From: Paramacrobiotus metropolitanus
Taxonomy: Eukaryota > Tardigrada > Eutardigrada > Parachela > Macrobiotidae
Length of the DNA: 64,000 nt
NCBI RefSeq assembly: GCF_019649055.1
Contig: NW_026570334.1
Coordinates: forward strand, 372,001-436,000
Direction: 5' to 3'
Position 1 is the first letter of the stretch. Each line of letters opens with the position of its first letter. The notes beneath the pieces are model-generated. The model was not told where the DNA came from, made no database searches, and saw only the letters and a program-made list of their open reading frames with translations. Positions 14,305-23,959 of this stretch are shown here, in pieces. Both the position numbers and the translations under genes were made by a program.

Positions 14305-14530
14305 CATCTACGGCAATTTTATTCGTTCGATTTATGCAATTAATGCACTACGGCAATTCTGAAACTGATTTGTGCACTGATTTGTGCGTTTTCGTCGATT
14401 CATCTCTGTAATGATTGAAATAAATTCAATCTGGTGCACTCGTTGGGCTATTTACGGCGATTAAATATCAGTACATACGTTGTACACTACGGCGATTTTT
14501 ATTTTAGCATTTAATGCTTTTTACGGCTTC
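14305..14530. repeat. Degenerate 'tacggcRatt' repeats downstream of last ORF
   Basis: Five copies of a short motif ('tacggcaatt', 'tacggcgatt', 'tacggcttct') start at about 14309, 14349, 14453, 14488 and 14522, several preceded by 'gcac' or 'tacac'. Related words sit in the untranslated gaps near 17128 and 19712. They lie in the 3' untranslated part of the Ty3 element. Confidence 0.5.
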
Positions 14531-16218
14531 TGTACCTGCGGTTCCGCATTCAATACATTAAGAGCATCGCTCAGTACGGCGGACGTAGCTTTAGCTTCGC
14601 CGCTATCCTCACACATATCAACATCCACCTCAGCTGCGGGGATGAGAAAATACAACGGCTCATCGTCGTTGTCAGGAATCGTGACAACACAAATGTCCAA
14701 TTCCAGAAGAGTCCTATCCGGGTTATCGGCGGCTATCAATTCCCGCTGTTTTTCCCGCAAAGCTTGCCGGGACGGGAAGAGAAAATTATTCTCTAGCGAC
14801 GGCTTCTCGTCCGTCTCCATCGCAGCTTTCTGCTCCGTTATCTCAGGAGTTTCCTGAATTGTCAGTAATTCTACTGACGTGGTTACTTCATTCTGCGGCG
14901 TTCCGCTTGTCGATGCTGGTGTATTCGCAGTAACTACTGCCGGTACGGCGATTACGGTATCAGTTGCTGGTACAGTCTTTACTGTACTGTCCGATACAAC
15001 TGGCACAGCGTTAGCTGTCTTCGGCGTTTCTTCGCTTCTTACAGTGTCAATCGACACTATCGGTTTCTTCAGTCCAGGCTGGACTGTTTTACTGGTTGAC
15101 GGAGTGTCAGGGGAATTTGGAGCGACTTTGCGCTTTCCCTGATTCTGACGTTCGGCGAATCGCTTAATGAGATCATAGATCCCGTCGTAGTGTCCATTAT
15201 GGGTCGATTCGGTTTTCAGTCCATCAACTTGCATCACATGCAGCAGATCGTTGAGGACTTTTGCCTGTTGCTCCTCATTAAGAGGCTCCCCCATACGATT
15301 AACGTAACTCTTTAATCGGCGATTCTGCTCAGCCTGACGATATGTCCGGGCATAATGATGAGCGTGGCAATTGCCCATTAACGCGGACAGGATGACTAAG
15401 ATATATTTCTTTAGTCCCCATCCGATAGGAATCGTGTCCCATGTGATTTTCATGGGTGCTACTTTACGTTGCATAGCGCAAGCGGCACGGCAGAAAAACC
15501 AGAACTTAGCTGGGTCCGTGTCCGGTAATATAAACTGAAGGAGGAATTCCTCCGGCTCTTCGGTGAATAGGATTTTAAATTGGGAAATTAATTCCCAGTC
15601 AACAACAATGATCTCAATTAGTTTTTCCTTTAGCTGGGAAATATCCAGCGCGCTACGGAGTCCATAACGACGCGGCGTTTCATATCGCCTAATTTCCATC
15701 TGGCGGAACAGATCAATTTTATACATATTGATCGAGTTCTTGATACGAATATCGTATCCAATAATACGCAACAGATCCAGAGTATCTGTTATGGCCTTGC
15801 CAATTTCGGTTCTCTGTTCAGCATTAACAGTGCTAATTACTGACACAACGCGATCAATATACTGATCTAGGTCCCGACGAATAACGTCGATATCGCGGCG
15901 GATATACTGGGGATGCGTCTGACGCTCGGGCATCAATAGTACAGATGCGTCCGGTTTATACGGTGTTGGTTTATCGCGCGTTGCGCGGACATTCCAGTTC
16001 GGCGTTTTCTTCCTCTGAAATTTAACAGCTGCATTCAGCTTACCAGGCATTATATCGCCTTCTACGAACGAGTTATCTGGGGTTTTCCCCACGGTCGGTG
16101 AATTATACGTAATCTTCTGCCGAGTTTTACCACTAGCATTGCTAGTATTGCTAGAATAACTAGCGCCTGAGTTCGGCTCAGAATCGAAAACTGGTTCACT
16201 TACAGACGCAGGCTGCAC
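14521..16218 (-). CDS. Ty3 accessory ORF, 565 codons, unknown function
   Basis: Last ORF of the element. The N-terminal 60 residues are rich in S, T and N. A helical, charged middle region (about residues 60-370, with 'YIRRDIDVIRRDLDQYID', 'FWFFCRAACAMQRK', 'IPIGWGLKKYILVILSA') follows, then a V/T/P-rich linker and an acidic C-terminus. There is no signal peptide or clear membrane anchor, so it is not an Env protein. It is -1 relative to the upstream 296-codon ORF, and its frame is open back to a TAG near 16258, reading P/Q-rich sequence that resembles the upstream ORF's tail. The two may be parts of one protein, separated by an indel or by frameshifting. No known family is recognised. Confidence 0.65.
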   Translation of the reverse strand: MQPASVSEPVFDSEPNSGASYSSNTSNASGKTRQKITYNSPTVGKTPDNSFVEGDIMPGKLNAAVKFQRKKTPNWNVRATRDKPTPYKPDASVLLMPERQTHPQYIRRDIDVIRRDLDQYIDRVVSVISTVNAEQRTEIGKAITDTLDLLRIIGYDIRIKNSINMYKIDLFRQMEIRRYETPRRYGLRSALDISQLKEKLIEIIVVDWELISQFKILFTEEPEEFLLQFILPDTDPAKFWFFCRAACAMQRKVAPMKITWDTIPIGWGLKKYILVILSALMGNCHAHHYARTYRQAEQNRRLKSYVNRMGEPLNEEQQAKVLNDLLHVMQVDGLKTESTHNGHYDGIYDLIKRFAERQNQGKRKVAPNSPDTPSTSKTVQPGLKKPIVSIDTVRSEETPKTANAVPVVSDSTVKTVPATDTVIAVPAVVTANTPASTSGTPQNEVTTSVELLTIQETPEITEQKAAMETDEKPSLENNFLFPSRQALREKQRELIAADNPDRTLLELDICVVTIPDNDDEPLYFLIPAAEVDVDMCEDSGEAKATSAVLSDALNVLNAEPQVQKP

Positions 16219-17090
16219 TCGCAGCAGTTGTAAAGGCGGTTGCTGATTCGCTGGCGGCTACTGGTCAGCGGCGGAAGATTCGCTAACAGCGGATTAACTT
16301 GCCGCTGTTGTGGCTCTTTCGGTGCTGTTCCAGCCGGCCATGGACACGGAGTTATCGTTTTCGTCTCCGGGTCATACTGGTAGCTTCCGCTGGGGAGACT
16401 CTGCTGTAGGTGAGCAATATGCTCAGGTGGCAATGAGCCGGGCGGTACTTGCAATGCCATATTCGTATACCGAACTGGCTGTTGCTGTTGCTGCTGATAT
16501 CCTGCTGGTGGCAGACTTTGCTGCTGGTATGACTGCGGTGAAAACATAACCGACGGCTGCCATTGGCCATATGCTGGCTGTTGAGACGGCATTTGCTGTC
16601 CGCCGACATTCGTCGGATAATTCTGTAAATTATGAGAATTATCTCTATTCGATGAGTATTGAATACCCGTATTAACCGGGAATATCTCAAAATTTCCACA
16701 GGTACTATTCACTGGAATAGTTACCTGATTCGATGGTGCTGTGATGCATTGCATCAAATTAGCGGTGTTCCGTCCGAAATTCTCCGGATGGGTCGCACAC
16801 GACCATTCATCGGCTTGATCGCTGATAAACTTAACGGCACTCTTGTGGATGCCATTATAGTAATATGGCGTGGCACAGACAATCGTCCAATACTCCGGCA
16901 GCGTTATGGTGCGGTACGCATCCAGGCTGCGCATGAGTACTTCGTCAAATAATCGGGAAACAACAACTTGCGGATTATCCGATCGGTAGTTGGGTCCCAG
17001 CGTGCATTCCACGCATTTACGGTTATTCGTGTTATTTAAACAGCGATTGCAGGAGCGCATTGGCGCATAGGCGTACGGTAATTCCTCCAT
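16200..17090 (-). CDS. Ty3 accessory ORF, 296 codons, Cys N-terminus and Q/P-rich
   Basis: Begins with a likely ATG at 17090 ('MEELPYAYAPMRSCNRCLNN'). Six to eight cysteines lie in the first 120 residues, including CNRC and CVEC pairs that could bind zinc (inference). Residues 150-280 are rich in Q, P and Y. It follows a roughly 110-bp gap after the 612-codon ORF and overlaps the 565-codon ORF by 19 nt in the -1 frame. The last 20 or so residues may already be out of the natural frame. Function unknown. Low-complexity Q/P tails are common in nucleic-acid-binding or assembly proteins, which is only suggestive. Confidence 0.6.
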   Translation of the reverse strand: MEELPYAYAPMRSCNRCLNNTNNRKCVECTLGPNYRSDNPQVVVSRLFDEVLMRSLDAYRTITLPEYWTIVCATPYYYNGIHKSAVKFISDQADEWSCATHPENFGRNTANLMQCITAPSNQVTIPVNSTCGNFEIFPVNTGIQYSSNRDNSHNLQNYPTNVGGQQMPSQQPAYGQWQPSVMFSPQSYQQQSLPPAGYQQQQQQPVRYTNMALQVPPGSLPPEHIAHLQQSLPSGSYQYDPETKTITPCPWPAGTAPKEPQQRQVNPLLANLPPLTSSRQRISNRLYNCCECSLRL

Positions 17091-17201
17091 CTCTGCAAAT
17101 AATTTAAAATAATTAAATTATGCAGTATTTACGGCGTTTTAATATTACTGCGTAGTATACGCATCTAACCACCTCGGAGATACTGTATTAATTAAATTGA
17201 A

Positions 17202-19040
17202 TTAATTTTCTTCCTCGCTAACGTGGTCTAACACCACGGATAAAACCATCCCACGATGTGGGTCATTCAGCCCGATTATTCTCGGGTCGCTAATTAAGCG
17301 ACTTATCGCTAGAGTAACGGCATCATCTACTGAATTGGCTATTGCCGGACAAACGGTTCTAATGTACTGGATGATTTCATCCGGTGATGAACCAGCAGGG
17401 TCACCGATTTCCCCAATTGTCTTTACGACAATTTCATCCCACTGTTTTAATTTATCGAACTGCACGTTCTGTAAGAACGAGAGTCCTTTGCGCCCGAAGC
17501 GGTATGACGGTGAAGTTTCGCCGTCGTAGCGGCGTGTGATTTGGGCGTCCTCGTACATTGTACGAATCATAGACTGCACCGCATAAGGCGGATAAGTACC
17601 AAAATATTCATTAATTCGCTGGGCTATGGGGTTTTCCCCTCTCTGTTCGATCTTATAGATGGCGACTGCCAGTTCGTGACGCGACGGTTGGGCCAACAAA
17701 TTTCTCGGCTCATCCACTGCTATGGGCTTTTGTGCGAATGGAAGTCGTTTGGCCGGAGAATATGGGACTTCCTCGATGTGCTGATCAGTTAATTCAGCTA
17801 TCCTTTTTCGGTTTGTATCCGCCAGGGCGTATCGCCCACTATTACCGGCCAATGCCGCGTCTACGATTATTCCTGTGGCGATTGCCTCATTAACGGCGGT
17901 AGTGACATCCGAATAACGCTGCTCGGGATCAACCGAGTCTAACGGCATGTACATATACCTAACAATCTCGTCGATAGTTGATCCACGAACATTGTGGATG
18001 TCTCTGATAGCAATTGCTACCGCTTCTACCATCTCTTGCATATTGGTAACTCTCATTTCGGCATATCTGCCCTTACGGCTTGCAGTTATTGCATATTTCA
18101 TCGTCGGTGACCAGTTTTCGTAAACTTCCACCAACGTCCCGCGTTCTGAGGCTACTTGCACAATAAGTGCATATTCCTCGGTATCAATATACTGAGGAGC
18201 TCTAATCTGCCTGTACTTTTGTAACAGGTAAGCTGGCGCTGCCATCATATCCTTTTTCCGTACATTATTAATAATGTCCAAAATCACGCTCGTGACTTCA
18301 GCGATTTTATCGCTAGACACCGATGGAAGAGGTTTTCCAGTCTTTACTGGCGGCGAGGGACTTGGTGTGGGCGGCGATCCGCCTGGTTTTGGTTCCGGAA
18401 TTTCCGGAGACTGTTTTCGCCCGTTAGATTCACTGGAAGTTCTAGCGGGACCTACTTCGCTGCCTCTTTGGGCAATATCACTTCGCTGCTCATCTATAAC
18501 CAGCTGCGGCTGTTCATCGTCGTCAGACGACGATGGCTGATGTCTCAGCTTCTCCCTCACTTGAACAACTCTTCGAGATATCTCCTCTCTGTCTTCCTCC
18601 AGTTTACGCTTTTTATCCTCCTCTCCCGGCGAGGGCGTGCTTTGCACGCGATAAGGGCGCGTCTTACTGGATATGGCACTAATGCTAACGGCTGGTGACG
18701 GTGTTCGCGATCCCGATAATTTCGGGATAATGTAGCTCTGTTCTTCCTTGATTCGTACTGGGTTCGGGCCCCGTTTGAGAGTCCCAGCCGCTTGCTGGTG
18801 TTCGATCGGCGCTTGCACGACTCCCATTGGAGTAGGGAATCTAATTACGGCTGGCTTTAAGCCAGTTTCCTTCCAGAACGCCGGGGGCGGTTGCACTTGC
18901 AACTGTGGCCTTATTTGCGTTAAGACTTGTGGTGTATTATACACATGCTGCGGTATCGTAACTACTCGGAGTTCTTTCCCATTAGGGGCGTCTGTTTTCG
19001 TCGGGGCAAAGGGACCTTCCATTATGAAGGATTGCCCCAA
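17202..19040 (-). CDS. Ty3 accessory ORF with four linker-histone-like winged-helix modules
   Basis: The frame opens at a TTG at 19040; the first ATG is at 19022 and overlaps the upstream stop as TAATG, so 19022 is the likelier start. Residues 1-240 are P/S-rich and charged, with a KKRK basic patch near 143. After that come four repeats of about 70-80 residues (about 245-325, 335-408, 452-518, 534-604). Modules 2 and 3 fit the linker-histone H1/H5 globular pattern: a first helix, 'RGSTIDEIVRYM' or 'NPIAQRINEYF', a third helix ('VNEAIATGIIV'), then a wing ending 'SGRYAL' or 'SPSYRFGRKG'. H1-type winged helices bind DNA or nucleosomes, so a role in element chromatin, packaging or integration is possible (inference). 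I know no Ty3 element carrying such a protein; profile searches are needed to confirm the fold. Confidence 0.6.
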   Translation of the reverse strand: MGQSFIMEGPFAPTKTDAPNGKELRVVTIPQHVYNTPQVLTQIRPQLQVQPPPAFWKETGLKPAVIRFPTPMGVVQAPIEHQQAAGTLKRGPNPVRIKEEQSYIIPKLSGSRTPSPAVSISAISSKTRPYRVQSTPSPGEEDKKRKLEEDREEISRRVVQVREKLRHQPSSSDDDEQPQLVIDEQRSDIAQRGSEVGPARTSSESNGRKQSPEIPEPKPGGSPPTPSPSPPVKTGKPLPSVSSDKIAEVTSVILDIINNVRKKDMMAAPAYLLQKYRQIRAPQYIDTEEYALIVQVASERGTLVEVYENWSPTMKYAITASRKGRYAEMRVTNMQEMVEAVAIAIRDIHNVRGSTIDEIVRYMYMPLDSVDPEQRYSDVTTAVNEAIATGIIVDAALAGNSGRYALADTNRKRIAELTDQHIEEVPYSPAKRLPFAQKPIAVDEPRNLLAQPSRHELAVAIYKIEQRGENPIAQRINEYFGTYPPYAVQSMIRTMYEDAQITRRYDGETSPSYRFGRKGLSFLQNVQFDKLKQWDEIVVKTIGEIGDPAGSSPDEIIQYIRTVCPAIANSVDDAVTLAISRLISDPRIIGLNDPHRGMVLSVVLDHVSEEEN

Positions 19041-19654
19041 CGCTGCCTATCTCTGGCCTCTTGCTGCTCGTGGTCGGCGATCAGCTTTGCTAATCGTTCG
19101 TCGGCGTCTGCCGCCGGTTTCGGTGATCTGTTTCGCTTAGGCTTTGCCTTCAACGCTGTTTCTACTCCTGCTTTTGCAGGCGATTTAATAGGTTTCTTTA
19201 CAATTGATTCGTACGGCACCTCTTCAACTTCTTTTGAGGCTTCTGCAGCATCACTCTGTGCCTTTGCACGCGCTATCATGGCCTTTGCCACTCTTTCTGC
19301 TGGCGGAGTAATATGCAGTTGATCAACTGCGGCTATTTCCTCTGGTTGGGCAGCAGTCGCTGCTAACGAGTGTCTGTAAGATGCCAAGTCGCGTTCCCGA
19401 TTACTGCGCAACAGTAGCTCATATTCGGCATATGATGCCACTATTACTGGATCAGTTTGCGTGCTACGTGACATAGTCACTGGAATTACTTCTGGTGCCA
19501 CATTGGGCAAATTACCGGCATTTTGAACGTTCTGGACATTCGGGGCAGCAAATCGCTGCGTCGGGCGATAAGCTTGATTTCCCGCTACGGGTGGGGCGAA
19601 GAATCGAGGATTACCTCTGCCAACCGGTCGGTTCGGTCGCTGATCGCGGTCCAT
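19022..19654 (-). CDS. Ty3 accessory ORF, 210 codons
   Basis: ATG at 19654 ('MDRDQRPNRPVGRGNPRFF'). The N-terminus is rich in R, G and N like an RNA-binding tail, the middle is alanine-rich and helical, and the C-terminal third is strongly basic with K, P and A, resembling histone H1 tails. The stop (19024-19022) overlaps the ATG of the winged-helix ORF by two bases (TAATG), so the two are probably translated from one message. A basic tail protein next to an H1-like winged-helix protein is suggestive of a split or tandem chromatin-binding pair, but this is inference. Confidence 0.6.
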   Translation of the reverse strand: MDRDQRPNRPVGRGNPRFFAPPVAGNQAYRPTQRFAAPNVQNVQNAGNLPNVAPEVIPVTMSRSTQTDPVIVASYAEYELLLRSNRERDLASYRHSLAATAAQPEEIAAVDQLHITPPAERVAKAMIARAKAQSDAAEASKEVEEVPYESIVKKPIKSPAKAGVETALKAKPKRNRSPKPAADADERLAKLIADHEQQEARDRQRWGNPS

Positions 19655-19778
19655 TGCGAAAATATCTGCAATGGAAAAAATTACACAATTTAATTGTGAA
19701 ATTTTTTGATACGGTATTACGGTGTTGAAATAACGCTCGTTATTTTTATTTAAACAGTTAATACTGTTTGACGGTTTT

Positions 19779-19991
19779 TCACTTTGTGTACTTCGATCCT
19801 ACTGTTATACGATGAATTTTAACATATCCATTAGCGCTTTTGCGCAACTTTAGCATAAAGCGCTTTCTTGGTACCGGTTTATTAGCGGTATTGCGCTTAT
19901 TATCGTTGTCGTCGTTATCTACTGTTTCCCACTCTTCTGTATCAGCTACAGGGGAATTACTCGCAGAATTATCTGCAGAGGTACGGACCAC
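19779..19991 (-). CDS. Small Ty3 ORF after Pol
   Basis: About 70 codons counted from a GTG at 19991; the frame is open about eight codons further upstream without an ATG. The N-terminal half is acidic and N/S-rich ('TEEWETVDNDDNDNKR'), the C-terminal half is basic ('VPRKRFMLKLRKSANG'). It may be an expressed small protein, a spliced exon or part of a longer product. No family is recognised. Confidence 0.35.
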   Translation of the reverse strand: MVRTSADNSASNSPVADTEEWETVDNDDNDNKRNTANKPVPRKRFMLKLRKSANGYVKIHRITVGSKYTK

Positions 19992-20088
19992 ATCGTTCGC
20001 AGGGTTTCCCTTAATTTATGATTCTCCAACAAGTCCTGAACCAATAAGGTTTCTCTCTTGCGATCTTCTTCGGTGGTTTTGTACGGCT

Positions 20089-23000
20089 TTAGCCGTTCAC
20101 AATTACGACTCGTATCTCCTCTGTTTTATCGAAATTTATTCGTTTAATTTCGACGGCATTAGTGTAGGGAAACCCAATGATTTCCCACGGTTCGAGCTCA
20201 TATTTCCGACGGAATGACTCCGTTTCGCCTTTTTCTTCTCAATTTTCAGCATAACCATGTCACCTATATTATAGGTGTCTTCCGACCGACCTTTGTCGAA
20301 TCGCTCGGCGTTTTTATCAAATTCATTACGAATATGCAATTCTGCGATATCCTGAGCGCGACTCAAATTATAGCGTAATTCCTCCATATAGTCGCGAATT
20401 GTCGCGTGATCTACCGGGAGGTTCGTTTTTGTTTCCGTATCTGCAGGAATAACCTGCTCTCTACCGTATAACATAAAATACGGCGACAGATTTGTCGTTT
20501 TATTCGCTACACGGTTTTTTCCGGCAATTACAAATGGTAGGACTTTGTCCCGATTACGTTCCCGGCCGTCACTGGCGTACATCGCGAGTGAATCAGCAAT
20601 TGTTTGCATTTGTCTTTCGACAAGTCCACGCCCGATCGGGTGATATGCAGCACCATAATGGTGCTGTATTCTTAGCCTTTTATTTATTGCTTCCAATAAG
20701 TAATTATGGAAATGTGTTCCTCTATCGGTGTTCAGAATTCGTGGTGTTCCGTACGGCAGGAACACGTCATAAATCAAGAAATTAGCGACAGTTTCCGCCT
20801 TTGCGTCGGGTATTGGTTTTGCAATTACGAATTTCGTAAGTTCATCTATCGCCACAGCGATATAGGTATTTCCCCGTGTTGTTTTGGGCAATGGCCCTTT
20901 CAAATATACTTGCATTCTAAACCACGGCTCGCCGATAGCGATCTGCTGTAGTTTGCCGGGTGGCGCTTTGCGCAGTGTCTTGCGGTGCTGGCATGCAAAA
21001 CAGTGATCTACGTACTTGATAATTTGAGAGACCATATTCTCCCAGAAATAACGTAAGGCGATCGCCTGATAAGTTTTAGCACGGCCTAGATGACCGCTAG
21101 CCGGTGCATCATGCATTGCATGCATAATATCCACACGCATGTGCTTTGGCACAACAAATCGACGGTTAATACGACCATATTTTTCCGATATTTTATACAG
21201 TACACCATTCCACAATTCATAACCGGAATAACCGGGACGTTTAAGCAAATGGACGCTTTCTACGCGTCCCTCTAACGCGTGAATTATGCGTTCAATATTA
21301 GGATCTTTCTCCTGTTCGGTGCGATAAAACTTAAAGTTGTCCTCCTCTTCCTCATGTTCTGCTCCATCCCTTATCGTTACTACACGAATAGTCGGAGTAC
21401 TGAATTTAGAATCTTTAAACTCATCCCAGTCATCGTCTGGGCATTCAGTGGCTTCTCCTACCGGGTGCCTACTTAACGCGTCAGCGTTATCACACTGTTT
21501 TCCCGGTCTGTATAATATAGTCATTTTATGACTGCTTAGCTGGAGTGCCCAGCGCGTTAAACGGCCATTCAGTCCCTCTTTACGGGAAACCGATCTCAAT
21601 AAATTAGTTAAAGCTTGATGATCAGTCTGTACTGAAAAGTGTGAGTACTCGATGAAGTGTCGAAATTTCCGACACGCGAAGACTACTGCCATACATTCCA
21701 ATTCTGTAATTGGATATTTCTTTTCAGCGTCTGTGAGCAATTTGCTCGCATAAATGATTGGGTGACCGTCTTGGTGCAATATAGCACCGATTCCTACCGT
21801 CGATGCATCGCATTCGATTACGGTTGGTTTACTTGGATCAAATTTTGCCAGTACTGGTGCGTTAATTAATGCTGATTTCAAATCGGCAAATTCGCTATCG
21901 TGATCTACGGTCCAATTTGATTTTACATCGATTTCTCCTTTTAGTAGGCCGTATAAACGGCGCGTTCTACCGGCAAAATCCTTAACGAATTTACGATAGT
22001 AATTACAGAGTCCGAGGAATGACTTCAGATCTTTCTCTGTCTCTGGCTTCGGGTATTTCTCAATGGCCGCTATTTTATCGGGATCCGTTTTTATCCCGTC
22101 CTTGGACACAATATGTCCAAGGAAATGCAGCTCTGTCTCGCCAATATGGCACTTACTCGGTTTCAATGTGAAACCTGCCTTTAAAAGGCACTCGCACATT
22201 AAACGTATTTTACGTTTAAGGTCTTCGAAGTCTTTAGCGGCAGCGATAATATCGTCTAAGTAGGCGAAAATATTTTCGCTATGAACGTCCGATAGTGTCC
22301 TATTCATGGCTTCCTGAAACGTTGCAGGGCCATTACAGACGCCGAACGGCAGTCTTAAAAATTCATAGAGTCCGTCCTGCGTAATAAACGCAGTTTTTTC
22401 GATCGAATCTTCGTGCATTTGCACTTGCCAAAATCCGGCGTTACAATCAAACCCACAGTAGTACTTATTATCTGCTACTGCTTGTAACAGTTCATCAGGG
22501 TTAGGAAGCGAATAGTTGTTCTTTTTTGTAACGTCGTTTAATTTTATATAATTCACGCAAAATCGCGTGCCGATAGTCCCATCGGGATTCTTTTTACTCG
22601 CTAGCACAACAGGAAAACACCATGGTGAATTCGACTTGCGAATTATTCCTTTTGCTAACATGTCGTTCACATGTTCCTGAATTATTTCACGGCCTCGCCA
22701 TGAAGTTCTATGTGGTTTTGACTTTATTGGCGCAGTATCGCCAGTATCGATCTGATGCTTTACGATTTGTACGTCGCCAAATGGGCGAGTTTTTGTGGCG
22801 AATAAGCCAGGATATTCAAGGAAAATTTCCTTGATTTCCCTAATTTCCTGTTCCGTTAAGTTGGGGTTGATTTTCAACTCATCTACAGCTTTTTTAACGG
22901 TTTCCTGCTTTTCTGGTGTCATTTCTGCCAACATTGTGGCATTAACTTGAATATTTGTATCAGGGATTTCCTCGTACGGTTCTAAATAGCCAATAAATTG

Positions 23001-23462
23001 GCCTTTTTTGATTGACTGCCGCTGATGTAAAAAGTTAACAAATACCATATCAAACTTATTGTTCAGTGGTTTAACCACACCTTCCATCGGTTTTATCCGC
23101 CGTTCCATATACAGGTGCGGACTCGGAAGAAATATAAATTTGTCGGTATCGAACTGCTCATCCGCATCGAATTGGACATTTACTGTCGCCCAATTAGTAC
23201 CCGGATTAATTAGTAGTTTTTCGCCGGCGAATACTTTGATAGGCTTAGCGCGTGTACCGCGGTAAGTGGGGTTAATGTTCGGAGACTGGGAAAATTCCCA
23301 AGTCGGAGATTCATTAGTGATCTCGGCAGAATCAGTGGGCCCTACCAATTCTGCATTTACGATAATTAAATTATTAGAATCCGGTACTACTTCGATGCTA
23401 GCTTGATTAATTAAATTATTATTAGTTTCATTAGTAGCGGCAGTATTAAGGGTATTACTCAC
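20089..23462 (-). CDS. pol: Ty3/gypsy Pol: reverse transcriptase, RNase H, integrase
   Basis: The 1108-codon frame from 23462 has RT motifs (Asp339 in 'YYCGFDCNAGFWQ', 'LPFGVCNGPATFQ', catalytic 'YLDD' at 401-404), RNase H (Asp552 in 'IECDAS', 'ITELE' near 587, 'TDHQAL' at 614) and integrase (zinc HHCC with C821 and C824; 'TDRG' Asp913; 'GLVER' Glu949). The first integrase catalytic Asp is replaced by Tyr853 ('VYLKGP', codon TAT at 20906-20904), so strand transfer should be lost. Downstream of an A5 run at 20234-20230 the family-like C-terminal integrase sequence ('KYELEPWEII') continues in the -1 frame and stops at 20091-20089. The frame kept by the long ORF (to 20136) is probably off-frame there. 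The first codon listed is a GTG; a TGA lies just upstream in this frame, and the spacer ORF ends 21 bp before it. Confidence 0.9.
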
Positions 23463-23482
23463 TACGATAGGCGGATCGTCTT

Positions 23483-23959
23483 TTAAAATTCAACTACCCG
23501 CGCCATCGGCGCAAAACTGACTGACCGATTATGGTTCGCTACGGTTTTTATATCCGTTTCATTAACGTAATTGTTGAGCGGTTTACACTCGTTCAACTGG
23601 TACGGCAATACTGGCAATTTACGCCGTTCTAATTGCGTTAATACGCGCAAAGGTGTCCGTAGTACATACGGCAGCGGTATTTTTAAATGCCTAAATATTT
23701 CGTTTAACTGACGTTGTTTTTCCTCTAGAGCGGAGTATTCCGCTTTGTATTGTCTCGCTAGATTGCGGACAATTTCTTCTGCCTTTGCAGAATCAATCCC
23801 CGGTACAGGTACTTCTTCATCCATGAACAGGTACATTACATTTGTACCTTCTTCTTTTGCTTTGATTAAATCCTGGATTTCTTTAACCAGCACTCGATAT
23901 TCGCCCCAAAGGCGGCGAAACGTAGCCTTTGCGGCCAATCGGATTTTCCCGATTTTTTT
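23483..23959 (-). CDS. Ty3 spacer ORF between protease and RT
   Basis: About 150 codons, reached from the protease frame by a -1 shift at an A7 run. The sequence is helical and charged ('VLVKEIQDLIKAKEEG', 'YKAEYSALEEKQRQLNEIF') and ends just before Pol, which is again in the -1 frame. Such linkers between protease and RT occur in Ty3/gypsy polyproteins but are normally in frame with Pol. No enzyme motif is seen. Confidence 0.6.
   Translation of the reverse strand, partial: KKIGKIRLAAKATFRRLWGEYRVLVKEIQDLIKAKEEGTNVMYLFMDEEVPVPGIDSAKAEEIVRNLARQYKAEYSALEEKQRQLNEIFRHLKIPLPYVLRTPLRVLTQLERRKLPVLPYQLNECKPLNNYVNETDIKTVANHNRSVSFAPMARVVEF

Noticed and set aside
14521-19654. Env gene of an endogenous retrovirus
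   Set aside because: None of the ORFs downstream of Pol has a signal peptide, membrane anchor or cleavage site.
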